DNA of 45,370 nucleotides from Pyrinomonadaceae bacterium (GCA_030838445.1 JAUZFQ010000155.1:1-45370), one strand, 5' to 3'. Positions 17,001 to 26,940 are shown, counted from the first letter of the stretch. A program made the numbers and translations. The notes: a model not told the origin generated them from the sequence alone.

Positions 17001-17338
17001 AACGCGCCCCCGACCTCGCTTCGTTTCCCGCTAGCGGCACGAACGTCGTCGAGGCTTTGCGTTACGACGCGCCCGGCGGCGAGGGCGACGCGGACGAGGG
17101 GCGCGTCTGGATCAACCACGAACAATATTTCGCGAACGTCCCGCAGGAGGTCTGGGACTTCCACGTCGGCGGCTATCAGGTCGCGCACAAGTGGCTCAAG
17201 GATCGCAAGGGGCGCGCGCTCGCTTACGATGACCTCGCACACTATCAACGTGTGCTCGCCGCGCTCGCCGAAACCATGCGCCTCATGTCCGAGATAGACG
17301 CCGCGATTGAAGCGCACGGCGGCTGGCCGCTCCGTTGA
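14060..17338 (+). CDS. Single-chain restriction-modification enzyme (type IIG/ISP-like)
   Basis: The 1092-residue protein combines a nuclease, a methylase and a specificity region. The N-terminal PD-(D/E)xK site is Asp55 in GAPDYIV with EAK at 69-71. A helical coupler of roughly 150-330 residues follows. The N6-adenine methylase shows SAM motif DPATGTGTFLHG near residue 373 and catalytic NPPY near 494. The C-terminal half resembles the type ISP specificity domain (LSTTRSIEIGRGWEHVF, HHTVSLKEVNYLFPLYLY). The translocase helicase of LlaGI-type ISP enzymes is not seen, so it resembles type IIG more. It would cut unmodified foreign DNA and methylate self DNA. No separate subunit is adjacent. Confidence 0.88.
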   Translation: MPQISSYLTAIEQALLAGNATEHTYRPALKSLVESLDDKIRATNEPKRQRCGAPDYIVTRGQTPLGYIEAKDVGVPLEREQKSEQIRRYRESLGNLILTDYLEFRWYVRDELPQTARLARVGANGELRVEPEGAARVSQLLSAFLNARVETVGSAKELAERMAAVAKLIRDTIVRALHDEDTTDDTPDPLRNQLKGFRDVLIHDLTEGQFADMYAQTICYGLFAARCNARGVAPFTRRDAAHDLPKTNPFLRKLFDHIAGIDLDPRIAWAVDDLAEVLNRTNIADILRDFGRATRREDPVVHFYETFLAAYDPAMREARGVYYTPEPVVSYIVRSVDHILKTDFRLRDGLADASKIKFKAAGGTRAGEVHKVLILDPATGTGTFLHGVVAHIYESFENNRGMWSSYVSEHLLPRLCGFELLMAPYAVAHMKLGLQLAETGYEFNTDERLRVYLTNTLEEGHEVGRLPLFTQWLAEEANAASRVKQEAPVMVVLGNPPYSGLSANMSEGMAKLIDAYKIVDGQPLSERKHWLQDDYVKFIRFAQTRIEQTGYGVLAFISNHGYLDNPTFRGMRRSLMETFDDIYVLDLHGNSKKKERAPDGSKDENVFAIQQGVAIGIFVKCAGAKKKSKQQPATMRHAHLWGAREVYEENADGARALTGGKYNWLWQHELSTTPWVEFQPQSPFYLFTPRLSGHADEYEQGWRVPDIFPVNSAGIITARDGFVTDIKADALLGRLADFGNLDTADETIRAKYFTGKGAARYEAGDSRGWKLPDARKAIAADKHHEAHLKKILYRPFDERWIYYAQTMVDWPRPEVMRHMLAGANLGLSTTRSIEIGRGWEHVFCTSQLIQHHTVSLKEVNYLFPLYLYAEAKKSTLFDFAEAGDAPGGRRPNLAPQFVAEVEQRLGLSFIPDGAGDLARTFAPEDVFAYMYAVFHSPAYRERYGEFLKTDFPRLPLTSQPELFRRLCAHGARLVRLHLLEERAPDLASFPASGTNVVEALRYDAPGGEGDADEGRVWINHEQYFANVPQEVWDFHVGGYQVAHKWLKDRKGRALAYDDLAHYQRVLAALAETMRLMSEIDAAIEAHGGWPLR

Positions 17339-17366
17339 AACATGCGCGCCGCGCGGCGCGCATGTT
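17339..17366. terminator. 28-bp perfect GC-rich palindrome directly after the R-M stop codon
   Basis: Positions 17339-17352 are exactly complementary to 17353-17366, with no central spacer. The palindrome begins at the base after the TGA stop of the restriction-modification gene. As RNA it would form a 12-bp stem with a CGCG loop, but no T-run follows. It may act as an RNA 3' stabiliser or terminator; a protein-binding site is also possible. The rest of the gap to 17499 shows only short cgcccttg words. Confidence 0.6.
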
Positions 17367-17499
17367 CGCCCTTGCCGCCCGCATCGCCCTTGTTGCCCGT
17401 TTCGACTTTGCCACGCAAGAACGACACGCCCGCGCCGTTCTTACCTACGCTTGAGATGTTAGCGAGTTGCCCGACCCGCGTCACGAAAGGTGAGGACTC

Positions 17500-18096
17500 A
17501 TGCGTCCGCTGCTCAAACGTCTGGAACTTCCCGTCAACGCCGCGCTCATCTTTGCGGGCGCGGCCTTCCTGCTCAAGATGTGTTACCTGCCGCTCGCCAC
17601 CTGCACGCTGCTCGGCGGCGCGTGGCTCGCGGCGGTCTACTGGTACTTGCGCGCGCGTTACGGAATCGCGATGCCGCCCGTGCTGTTGCTGCTCGTCTTC
17701 GCCGCGTTGCAGGTAGACGCGCTCGGCAACTTCTTCTCGATGTACGGGCGCGCCGTCTTCCGTTCCGTCATGTACGACGAGTTCGCGCATCTGGCGGTGC
17801 AAGCTCTAACGATGCCGCTCATTGTGTGGCTGCTGTCCGAGTCGCTCCGGCGTTTCGGCCACACGCTCCCGCTCGGCCTCTCGATCTTCTTCGCCGTCGC
17901 GGTCTTCTTCAGCCTCTCGGCCTTCTACGAAGTCATCGAACTCTGGGACGAACTCTACTTCGGCGGCCAGCGCATCTGGAGCAAACACGACGCGCCCAAC
18001 GACCTCCAATGGGACTTCGCCGGAATCATCATCGGCGCGCTGCTCGCCTACGTTATCCTGCGGCGCGGGCGACACGTTCACTACGCGATAATCTAA
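17500..18096 (+). CDS. YjdF/DUF2238 family integral membrane protein
   Basis: The 198-residue protein has about six predicted membrane helices. It shows conserved polar motifs of the DUF2238 (YjdF) family: YDEFAHLAVQAL between helices, SLSAFYEVIELWDEL, and the NDLQWDFAGIIIGALLAYV ending. The family's function is not established. The intramembrane Asp, Glu and His residues suggest transport or metal binding, but that is speculation. The ATG at 17500 has AAGGTGAGG 6 bases upstream. It follows the restriction-modification gene by 161 bases and ends at a strong terminator. Confidence 0.88.
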   Translation: MRPLLKRLELPVNAALIFAGAAFLLKMCYLPLATCTLLGGAWLAAVYWYLRARYGIAMPPVLLLLVFAALQVDALGNFFSMYGRAVFRSVMYDEFAHLAVQALTMPLIVWLLSESLRRFGHTLPLGLSIFFAVAVFFSLSAFYEVIELWDELYFGGQRIWSKHDAPNDLQWDFAGIIIGALLAYVILRRGRHVHYAII

Positions 18097-18102
18097 GGAC
18101 AA

Positions 18103-18142
18103 AAAAATAAGGACGCTGCCCCGTGGCGGCGTCCTTATTTTT
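18103..18142. terminator. Bidirectional rho-independent terminator
   Basis: An 18-bp stem (aaaaataaggacgctgcc pairing with ggcggcgtccttattttt, one G-T wobble) has the loop ccgt. The A-run on the left and T-run on the right let it serve both the DUF2238 gene (+) and the converging DUF1501 gene (-). Confidence 0.9.
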
Positions 18143-18158
18143 CAACTTGACTCAACCC

Positions 18159-19445
18159 TCAGCCGAGCACGCCGCGAAACTTCGCCGCGCTGGTGGCGTA
18201 ACCGGGGAAGACTTTTTTGAGGTCGGCGTGGCCGAGATGTTTCTGCGCGACTTCGCCGAACACGTCGCGGAAGTCGGTCGTCAGGGCGAGGTCGCGCCCG
18301 TCGTAGAGTTTGTCGGCGTCGAGTCCCGGCCACTGGCCGTAAACTTTGCCGCCGCGCGTCGCGCCGCCGATGATGAACATGGCGTTGGCGTGGCCGTGGT
18401 CTGTACCGCGGTTGCCGTTCTCGCGCACGGTGCGGCCAAACTCCGACATCGTGAGGATCACTACGTCGTCCATCCGGCGCGCGCCGAGGTCTGTGTAGAG
18501 CGCGTTGATGCCGTTGCCAAACTCCGTCAGGCGCAAAGCGAGTTGGCCGCGCGCGCCGCCTTCGTTGACGTGCGTGTCCCAGCCGCCCACGTCCGTGAAG
18601 GCGACTTCGAGGCCGACGCCCGCCTTGACGAGTTGGGCGATCTGCAACAGAGAGTTGCCGAACTGCGTGCGCGGGTACTGCGCGCCGTTCTCCGGTTTGT
18701 ACTGCGCGGGGTTGACCTGTTTCAAAAAGGCGATGGCCTCGAACGTCTCCTTACCGGTGCCTTGAAGCGCGTCGCCCGCCGCCTGCTCGTAGATGTCCTC
18801 GAAGCCGCCCTGCACTACTTGCGAAGACTGCCCCGCGCGGATCGAGAAGTCGTTGAGGTTGGAGATGGCGAGCGCGGGCGCGCGACCCTGCATCACGCGC
18901 GGCAAGTTCTGCGTCATCGAGACGCCGCGAAACGGCGAGGCTTTGGGATCAATGCGCGCCTGCAAGTAACGATTAAGCCAGCCGTCGGGCGTGGACTTGA
19001 CGCCGGGCGTGCCCGCCTCCATGTAGTCCTGCGCGTCGAAGTGCGAGCGCGTGTTGTCGGGCGACCCGGCGGCGTGGACGATGGCGAGTCGCCGCGCGTC
19101 CCACATCGGCTTGAACCCGGCGAGCGCGGGATGCAGGCCGAAGAAGCCGTCGAGGTCTACGGCCGACTCGCCCGCCGCACCTTTGCCCGGTTGCGCGACG
19201 GCGATGGAGGGGCGCAGCGCGTAATAATTTTTCTCGCCGTGCGGCACGACCATGTTGAGGCCGTCAACCGCACCGCGCTGGAAGATGGCGATCAGAGTTT
19301 TCCGACGCCCGCCGCTGCCCGCGCCCGCCTGCAACCCCTGCGCCGCCACCACGCGCTGCAAAAACGACGGCGACGCGCCCACCAACCCCACGCTCGCCAA
19401 CGCGACGCCACCCGACTTCAAAAAGAACCTTCGATTCATCTTCAT
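18159..19445 (-). CDS. DUF1501 protein with twin-arginine signal
   Basis: The 428-residue protein has a Tat-type signal (MNRRFFLKSGGVALASVGL), implying export as a folded protein. DUF1501 hallmarks follow: LIAIFQRGAVDGLNMVVPHG, HPALAGFKPMWDARRLAIVHAAG, SHFDAQDYMEAG, FTDVGGWDTHVNEGG and TMSEFGRTVRENGNRGTDHGHAN. The family belongs to the alkaline-phosphatase/sulfatase-like fold and the conserved His and Asp residues are probably metal ligands, but no activity is established. The start at 19445 has GGAG just upstream. The DUF1800 gene lies directly upstream on the same strand, the usual pairing. Confidence 0.92.
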   Translation of the reverse strand: MKMNRRFFLKSGGVALASVGLVGASPSFLQRVVAAQGLQAGAGSGGRRKTLIAIFQRGAVDGLNMVVPHGEKNYYALRPSIAVAQPGKGAAGESAVDLDGFFGLHPALAGFKPMWDARRLAIVHAAGSPDNTRSHFDAQDYMEAGTPGVKSTPDGWLNRYLQARIDPKASPFRGVSMTQNLPRVMQGRAPALAISNLNDFSIRAGQSSQVVQGGFEDIYEQAAGDALQGTGKETFEAIAFLKQVNPAQYKPENGAQYPRTQFGNSLLQIAQLVKAGVGLEVAFTDVGGWDTHVNEGGARGQLALRLTEFGNGINALYTDLGARRMDDVVILTMSEFGRTVRENGNRGTDHGHANAMFIIGGATRGGKVYGQWPGLDADKLYDGRDLALTTDFRDVFGEVAQKHLGHADLKKVFPGYATSAAKFRGVLG

Positions 19446-19457
19446 ACCTCTCCAAAT

Positions 19458-19561
19458 CAGTGACAAGTGACAGGTGAAAAGTGACAAGTTAAAGCAGAAA
19501 CCTTTTCTTGAACTTGTCTTTCATCTTGTCACTTGTCACTCGTCACTTGTCACTGCCTTTG

Positions 19562-19564
<3 letters not shown>
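19458..19564. repeat. Word repeat (cttgtcacttgtcactcg) with inverted arms, overlapping DUF1800 stop
   Basis: Left-hand words cagtgacaagtgacagg (19458-19490) face right-hand words cttgtcacttgtcactcgtc (about 19512-19558), giving an imperfect inverted repeat. At the right end a 12-bp tail (caaaggcagtga on the minus strand) is duplicated. The second copy supplies the stop codon of the DUF1800 gene (19562-19564). Confidence 0.8.
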
Positions 19565-21811
<2,247 letters not shown>

Positions 21812-21917
21812 AACTTTACCTTGCCAAAACCTGACGAGTTTAAATATCCGCCTTGAACGTCCTTATGATTCGGACGTTTCTCCGACTTTAAATGAGCCGA
21901 TGTGTTAGACGCGCCGC

Positions 21918-21953
21918 CCGTCCAAATGGTTGATCCATTTGCGGCGGCTTTCA
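21918..21953. other. Imperfect hairpin between DUF1800 and M28 peptidase genes
   Basis: caaatgg (about 21932-21938) pairs with ccatttg after a 5-base loop. The stem extends outward through gccgcccg/cggcggc with a bulge. It lies in the 157-base gap that must hold the DUF1800 promoter and the peptidase terminator. No T-run is clear on the minus strand, so terminator function is only possible. Confidence 0.35.
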
Positions 21954-21968
21954 AGGTAGAGCAAAAAT

Positions 21969-23426
21969 TTACCGCACGGGGCGCGGGATGCTGACGGGGC
22001 TGCGGTTGCCCTGCCGGTCTACGGCGCGCACGCCGAAGAAGTAGTTGTCTTTCGACATCCCCTCGACCGTGTAGGTCGTGACGTTGCCGACCGCGCGCGA
22101 GTTCGTCCACACGGGCGAGGTGGTGTCGCGCCAGACGATCTCGTAACCGGCGAGGTCTGGTTCGGCGTTGGCCGTCCACTGGAGATCTGTGTCGTTCGTC
22201 AGGCGACGCGTGACGAGGCCGACGCCTTTCGGGCGCGCGGGGGCGCGTGCGAGCGTGGCGAGCGCGGCGGCGTTGACGCGCGCCACCTGCGCGATGTAGC
22301 CGTAGTCAACGAACTCCGGCAGGTCGCCGTAGACCGTCCCCTGTTCGGTGCGAACGTTCTGGTGCTGGTGCTTGTACTCCTCGTTCGGCTCGGTGAAGCG
22401 CACGGCCGCGAAGCCGCGTTCGAGAAACGGGATGTGATCGCCGCCGCGCTGGTAGCGGTCGCGGCGGTAGATCATTTGCACGTTGAAGGTGGGAAGATAA
22501 GTCGCCCCGGTCTCTTTGATGAAGCGCGCGAGTTGGCGCGAGGTGGAATCGTTCTCGCCGCCCGTGCTGCGACGCACGTTCGCTTCTTCGGGCGTCTCGT
22601 TCGACGGCACGCCTTCTGAGAAGACGCGCAGGGTGTTGCGGTCGCGCACGCCGTTGCCGCCGAGCGTGTTGCCCACGATGTCGTTCGTGAACATCGCCTC
22701 GATGTTGAGACTCTTCTGCTTCGCCTGTTCGGCGTAGTAGGTCGCGCCGAGCAAGCCCTGTTCTTCGCCCGCGACGGCCATGAAGATAATCGTCGCGTCG
22801 AACTCGCGGCGCGACATCACGCGCGCCATCTCGACGACGGCCGCGACGCCCGACGCGTCGTCGTTCGCGCCCGGCGCGTCGCAGGTGGCATCGGTCGGGC
22901 TGGTGCACATCGAGTCGTAGTGGCCGCTGACGACGTACATGCGCGCGGCCGAAGCGGGTTGCGTGCCTCTGAGCGTCGCCACGACGTTCGAGATGACGGT
23001 CGGCTGCAACACGCGGCCGCGCGGGGGCGGGTTCGCCTCCTGCGTGTACGACTGCAACTCTACGTTAAGCCGCCCGCCCGCGCCCCGCGCGATCTCTTCA
23101 AACTCACGCTTGAGCCAGTCGCGCGCCGCGCCGATGCCGCGCGCGGGGTTGTCCTGCGCCGAGAGCGTGTTGCGCGTGCCGAAGGAGACGAGCTTTCTCA
23201 CCGTGCGCTCGATGTTGCGCGGATCAACCTCAGAGAGCATGCGCGCGACATCCGGGTCGCGGCGCGGCGCGGCGGACGTTGACGCGGCGGAAGCGTTTGC
23301 GGCGCGGCGCGCGTTGCCGCGCCTCTGCGCGTCGGCGGCGGGCGGGAGGGCGAAGGCCGCGACGAGCAGGACGGCCGCGACGATTGAAGCGCACGCACGG
23401 CGCGCGCGAGTTGAGTTTTTCGACAT
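21969..23426 (-). CDS. Secreted M28-family metallopeptidase with C-terminal fibronectin-like domain
   Basis: The 485-residue protein starts with a signal peptide (ACASIVAAVLLVAAFALPPAADAQ). The M28 catalytic region follows with zinc ligands and catalytic residues in YVVSGHYDSM, APGANDDASGVAAVVEMARV, MAVAGEEQGLLGATYYAEQ and DIVGNTLG. The last metal His is probably in HQHQNVR. The C-terminal 85 residues (LQWTANAEPDLAGYEIVWR ... YFFGVRAVDRQGNRSPVS) look like a fibronectin type III fold. M28 enzymes are aminopeptidases or carboxypeptidases; nutrient peptide breakdown outside the cytoplasm is likely. The ATG at 23426 is chosen because it precedes the signal peptide; the frame upstream is repeat sequence. 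Confidence 0.92.
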   Translation of the reverse strand: MSKNSTRARRACASIVAAVLLVAAFALPPAADAQRRGNARRAANASAASTSAAPRRDPDVARMLSEVDPRNIERTVRKLVSFGTRNTLSAQDNPARGIGAARDWLKREFEEIARGAGGRLNVELQSYTQEANPPPRGRVLQPTVISNVVATLRGTQPASAARMYVVSGHYDSMCTSPTDATCDAPGANDDASGVAAVVEMARVMSRREFDATIIFMAVAGEEQGLLGATYYAEQAKQKSLNIEAMFTNDIVGNTLGGNGVRDRNTLRVFSEGVPSNETPEEANVRRSTGGENDSTSRQLARFIKETGATYLPTFNVQMIYRRDRYQRGGDHIPFLERGFAAVRFTEPNEEYKHQHQNVRTEQGTVYGDLPEFVDYGYIAQVARVNAAALATLARAPARPKGVGLVTRRLTNDTDLQWTANAEPDLAGYEIVWRDTTSPVWTNSRAVGNVTTYTVEGMSKDNYFFGVRAVDRQGNRSPVSIPRPVR

Positions 23427-23505
23427 AAGATAATTTGTCCCCGGTACGTTTGTGCTGAGTGTTCCAGTTTCGAGTCCGTTACAAAATTTAACCCGGCGTC
23501 TTCCC

Positions 23506-23581
23506 TTTGCGCCTTTGCGCCTTTGCGTGAGGTTATTGCTTTGGCAAACAAAAGTCTCACGCAAAGGCGCAAAGGCGCAAA
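23506..23581. repeat. 26-bp perfect inverted repeat of ctttgcg words
   Basis: 23506-23531 (tttgcgcctttgcgcctttg, then cgtgag) is the exact reverse complement of 23556-23581, with a 24-base spacer. Each arm contains three 9-base tandem words. It sits in the 191-base gap between the M28 peptidase start and the acyl-CoA ligase stop. It could fold as a long hairpin or cruciform. Confidence 0.95.
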
Positions 23582-23617
23582 GAAGAGAGGCGCAGCAGTG
23601 AGCGTGACGGCGTGCGG

Positions 23618-25261
23618 CTACTTGGCGCGCTCGCGTTCGACGAGCAGGCGGCGCAGAATTTTGCCGGACGCGGATTTCGGAATCTGCTCGATGAATTCAA
23701 GGCGGCGAATCTTCTTGTAGGGCGCGACGCGCCCGGCGACGTAGCTCATCAACTCTTCCGCCGCGACCGTCTCCGTCCCCGCCTTCAAGACGACGAACGC
23801 CTTCGGCAGTTCGCCCGCTTGCGCGTCGGCGACGGGCACGACCGCCGCGTCCGCCACCGACGGGTGCGTCAGGAGCAGCGCTTCGAGTTCCGCCGGGGCG
23901 ACCTGCATGCCTTTATATTTGATCAACTCTTTCAGCCGATCCACGATGAAGAAATGGCCTTCGTCGTCGCAGTAGCCGATGTCTCCGGTGTGCAGCCAAC
24001 CGTCGGCGTCAATCGTCGCGGCGGTGGCTTCGGGGCGGTTCAGGTAGCCCTTCATCATCTGCGGCCCGCGCATGCAAATCTCGCCCTCCTGCCCGCACCC
24101 GACCGGCTCATTCGTCTCCACGTCCACGATCTTGCATTCCGTGCTCGGCACGCACTGCCCGATTGAGCCGTACTTCGACCAGTCGAATTGGAGCGGGGTG
24201 AGGTGTATGGCCGGGCTGGTCTCCGTCATGCCGTAGCCCTGCCGGATGTCGCAGCCGAGCCGTTCGCTGCACGCCCGCGCGAGTTCTTCGCTCAAAGGGG
24301 CTGCGCCGGAAAAGAGCGTCTTGAGTTTCGAGAGATCGTAGTTGTCCACGCTCGGGTGCTGCGCGAGCGCGAGCATGATCGGCGGGACGACGTGCGCCAG
24401 CGTCACGCCGTAGTCCTGCAAGATTTTGAGGAACGTTTCGAGGTCGAAGCGCGGCATGACGACGATAGTCGCGCCTTCGTAGAGGCCGACGTTCATGATG
24501 ACGACCATCCCGTAGATGTGAAAGAGCGGCAGCACGCAGACGAGCGTGTCCGACTCGTTGATCAACTCGCACGCCTGCACTTGCAGCGTGTTCGCGATCA
24601 AGTTGTGGTGCGTGAGCATGACGCCCTTCGGCAGTCCCGTCGTCCCGCTCGAATACGGGAGCACCACCACGTCCTCTGCCGGATCAATTTCGACCTGCGG
24701 CGCGTTCAGTTCGTTGCTTGCCGCGTCGCCTGTTCCGTCGCTTGTGCCGTTGATTGCCTTCTCGTCCGTCCCTTCATCCGCCCCTTCATCTGCATAGAGC
24801 GCGGCGAACGGCGTCGCGCCGTCGCACTCGCCGAAGACGAACACCTCTTCGACGCCCGCGTGCGCGGCGGCCGCACGCGCCTTGTCGAGCAGGGCGGGGA
24901 CGGTGAGCAAATATCGCGCGCGCGCGTCCTTGAGTTGGTGCGCAGTTTCATCAACGGTGTAGACCGGGTTGAGCGTCGTCAGCGTCCCGCCGATGAGCGA
25001 GACGGCGTGGAAGGCGACGGCATACTCCGGCAGGTTCGGGCTGTAGATGGCGAACACGTCGCCCTTGCGAAAGCCGCGCGCGGTGAGTCCGGCGGCAACG
25101 CGCCGCACCGACTCGTCGAGTTGCCGGTAGGTGATCGTGCGGCCGCTCGTGGCGTCAATCAACGCGGGCTTGTCGCCGCGCTCGCGTGCGCGCGCCAGCA
25201 CGAAGGGCGTCAGCGGCGTGGGCGGCAGCGCGATCTCCGGATAGGGGCTGCGGAAGATCAT
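23618..25261 (-). CDS. Acyl-CoA synthetase, 4-coumarate/long-chain fatty acid-CoA ligase type
   Basis: The 547-residue AMP-forming ligase carries the P-loop YSSGTTGLPKGVMLTHHNL, the A5 motif QGYGMTETSPAIHL, the A8 region GWLHTGDIGYCDDEGHFFIVDRLKELIKYKGMQV and the C-terminal catalytic Lys in IPKSASGKILRR. It activates a carboxylic acid with ATP and joins it to CoA. Similarity is closest to 4-coumarate-CoA-ligase-like and medium/long-chain enzymes; the acid is not certain. The start at 25261 has GGAGG 6 bases upstream, so upstream frame to 25366 is excluded. A low-complexity insertion (ADEGADEGTDEKAINGTSDG region, about residues 170-195) interrupts the N-terminal domain. Confidence 0.93.
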   Translation of the reverse strand: MIFRSPYPEIALPPTPLTPFVLARARERGDKPALIDATSGRTITYRQLDESVRRVAAGLTARGFRKGDVFAIYSPNLPEYAVAFHAVSLIGGTLTTLNPVYTVDETAHQLKDARARYLLTVPALLDKARAAAAHAGVEEVFVFGECDGATPFAALYADEGADEGTDEKAINGTSDGTGDAASNELNAPQVEIDPAEDVVVLPYSSGTTGLPKGVMLTHHNLIANTLQVQACELINESDTLVCVLPLFHIYGMVVIMNVGLYEGATIVVMPRFDLETFLKILQDYGVTLAHVVPPIMLALAQHPSVDNYDLSKLKTLFSGAAPLSEELARACSERLGCDIRQGYGMTETSPAIHLTPLQFDWSKYGSIGQCVPSTECKIVDVETNEPVGCGQEGEICMRGPQMMKGYLNRPEATAATIDADGWLHTGDIGYCDDEGHFFIVDRLKELIKYKGMQVAPAELEALLLTHPSVADAAVVPVADAQAGELPKAFVVLKAGTETVAAEELMSYVAGRVAPYKKIRRLEFIEQIPKSASGKILRRLLVERERAK

Positions 25262-25308
25262 TGGAGACCTCCATCGGTGGGGCTGTGAACGGCGGGAGGA
25301 TAGTAAAT

Positions 25309-25385
25309 GGTGAATGGTAAATAGTAAATGGTGAATGGATCGGAGTTGTCCTGATCCATTCACCATTTACTATTTACCATTCACC
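25309..25385. repeat. 33-bp perfect inverted repeat of taaatggtgaatgg words
   Basis: 25309-25341 is exactly complementary to 25353-25385 around an 11-base loop. Each arm contains two copies of ggtgaatgg separated by taaatagtaaat. It ends 3 bases before the anti-sigma stop codon (25388-25390) and lies upstream of the ligase start. It may end anti-sigma transcripts, but the arms are AT-rich and repetitive, unlike the terminators elsewhere in the window. Confidence 0.95.
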
Positions 25386-25387
25386 AC

Positions 25388-26812
25388 CTAGCGGAAGCGG
25401 TAGGCGCGGCCTTTCCAGACAACGGTGACTTCGCCGCCGAGCGCGTCGGCGACGCGGCGCAGTTGCGGTTCGTCGGCGACGAGCGCGCGAAACTGTTCGG
25501 AGTTGCGGCGCACGACGGTGTAAGACTGCCCCGCGCGGTAGGCCGCATCAACCCACGCGCCGCCCTGACGTGTGAACTTCCTTCCGGCGACGCTGCGCGT
25601 CTCTGCGACTGACTTTGAGATCGCACTCGCGCGCCCCTTGGCATCTTCTGCCGGGCGGTTCTCGTCCTTACCGCGATCCGCTTCGCGCGCCGGGCGCGAA
25701 CGCTTTGCGGCGGCGGAAGGCGACGCGGGCGCAGGACTCGTGGTCGCCGCGAGTTCGGCGTCCTTCTTGTCGTCGCGGTTGCGCGCGAAGTCTTCGTCGG
25801 CCGCGCGCCGGTTCTGCGCCTGTTCGTTGCGGCGCGGGCCGCTGATCGGCTCGCGCTGACGATTCTCGTACTGGCGATTTTCATACTGCCGGTTCTCTAA
25901 GCCGCCCGGCTTCTGTTCGACCTTCGGCATCTGCGCGACGGTTTCGCCGCTTTTGATCTTCGACTCCTGCTCGGACGTGATCGTCACCGAGTCGGTGACG
26001 ACGGGCGCGGGTGTCGGCATGGGCTTCGGCAACTCCGAGACGGAGCGCGCGGTCGGCGCGCCTCCGCCGCCGGATGCGGGCGCGGGCGGCGGCGGCGCGT
26101 CCGCTGCGCCGACGGACGTCCCGGCCAGCGGTTGCGATGTCTCCGCCCGCTCGCTGTTCGCGGCGATCTCTTCTTTCGCCAGCGGCGCGTTCTGGCTCGG
26201 CGCGTTCGCCGCGTTCGGCTCGGTCGTCTTGGTCAACCCGTCCGACGCGCCGGGCGCAGTCGCCGTCGTCGCGCCGTTGTCGTTCTGCGTCGCGTGATGC
26301 GTTTCTGTTTGCGCCGTCTCAGACCTCTTTGTCTCCGCCGTGTTGCGTTGCGCGATGGACGACAGACCTTCGCGCGGCGGGCGCGTCAAAACGATGAGCG
26401 CGACCGCGCCGACGAGCAGCAACGCCAAAGCGGGCACGGCGTAACGCCACGCGCGCGGCGCGAGCAACGCGCCGAGGCGTGCGCGCCAACCGGCGGCGTG
26501 CGGTGCGACAACGACCTGACCCGTCGTCGCCTCGCGCGTCTCCAACTGCGCGGGCATGCCCGCGGCGAGCGCGAGTCGCGTCACGCTGCGGCGACAGTCG
26601 TCGCAGTCCGCGAGATGCGCCATGTAATGCGCGCGCGCCGCGGCGGGCAGCGCGTTCTCCGCATACGCGCTCTGTTCGTCCGCGTCGAGATGCGCTGTGG
26701 TAGTGACGTGCGCATCATCCGCACGCGCGCGGCGTTCGCCGGATGCGGCACGCCCGCGTCGCGCGCTCTCGCGCAACAGCGCATCAATCTCTTTGTCGAA
26801 CTCTGCTTTCAT
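25388..26812 (-). CDS. Zinc-finger anti-sigma factor-like membrane protein
   Basis: The 474-residue protein has an N-terminal putative zinc-finger (HYMAHLADCDDCRRSV, the HxxxCxxC-type zf-HC2 signature, about residues 62-77). A single membrane helix follows (YAVPALALLLVGAVALIVL, about 120-140). The rest is a long, disordered Ala/Pro/Glu-rich outer region with a tandem ENRQY repeat (about 310-325). The C-terminal 90 residues (SVAGRKFTRQGGAWVDAAYR ... EVTVVWKGRAYRFR) form a separate conserved-looking domain. It would hold the upstream-encoded sigma factor inactive at the membrane until an envelope signal. The sigma gene precedes it by 125 bases on the same strand. Confidence 0.85.
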   Translation of the reverse strand: MKAEFDKEIDALLRESARRGRAASGERRARADDAHVTTTAHLDADEQSAYAENALPAAARAHYMAHLADCDDCRRSVTRLALAAGMPAQLETREATTGQVVVAPHAAGWRARLGALLAPRAWRYAVPALALLLVGAVALIVLTRPPREGLSSIAQRNTAETKRSETAQTETHHATQNDNGATTATAPGASDGLTKTTEPNAANAPSQNAPLAKEEIAANSERAETSQPLAGTSVGAADAPPPPAPASGGGGAPTARSVSELPKPMPTPAPVVTDSVTITSEQESKIKSGETVAQMPKVEQKPGGLENRQYENRQYENRQREPISGPRRNEQAQNRRAADEDFARNRDDKKDAELAATTSPAPASPSAAAKRSRPAREADRGKDENRPAEDAKGRASAISKSVAETRSVAGRKFTRQGGAWVDAAYRAGQSYTVVRRNSEQFRALVADEPQLRRVADALGGEVTVVWKGRAYRFR

Positions 26813-26905
26813 TAAAAACTTCGGGTCTCACTCTAACTAACTTCCGGCCATTTACAGAACGCGACACGCGCCCCGATCTTGCGTCCGCCGCGACACGCGC
26901 GGCAG

Positions 26906-26940
26906 CCCGCGCTTCACGCGCGACGCTTGCCCGCGCTTCA
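26906..26940. repeat. Direct repeat (cccgcgcttca, 24 bp apart) including the sigma gene stop codon
   Basis: cccgcgcttca occurs at 26906-26916 and 26930-26940. The second copy contains the sigma-factor stop codon (tca, 26938-26940 on the plus strand). Similar cgacacgcgc words lie upstream to about 26860. The rest of the 125-base gap before the anti-sigma gene shows nothing else clear. Confidence 0.7.

Noticed and set aside
25309..25385. Ordinary rho-independent terminator
   Set aside because: The 33-bp arms are AT-rich and internally repetitive with no T-run after the stem on the minus strand, unlike the GC-rich terminators at 18103, 31036 and 36863.
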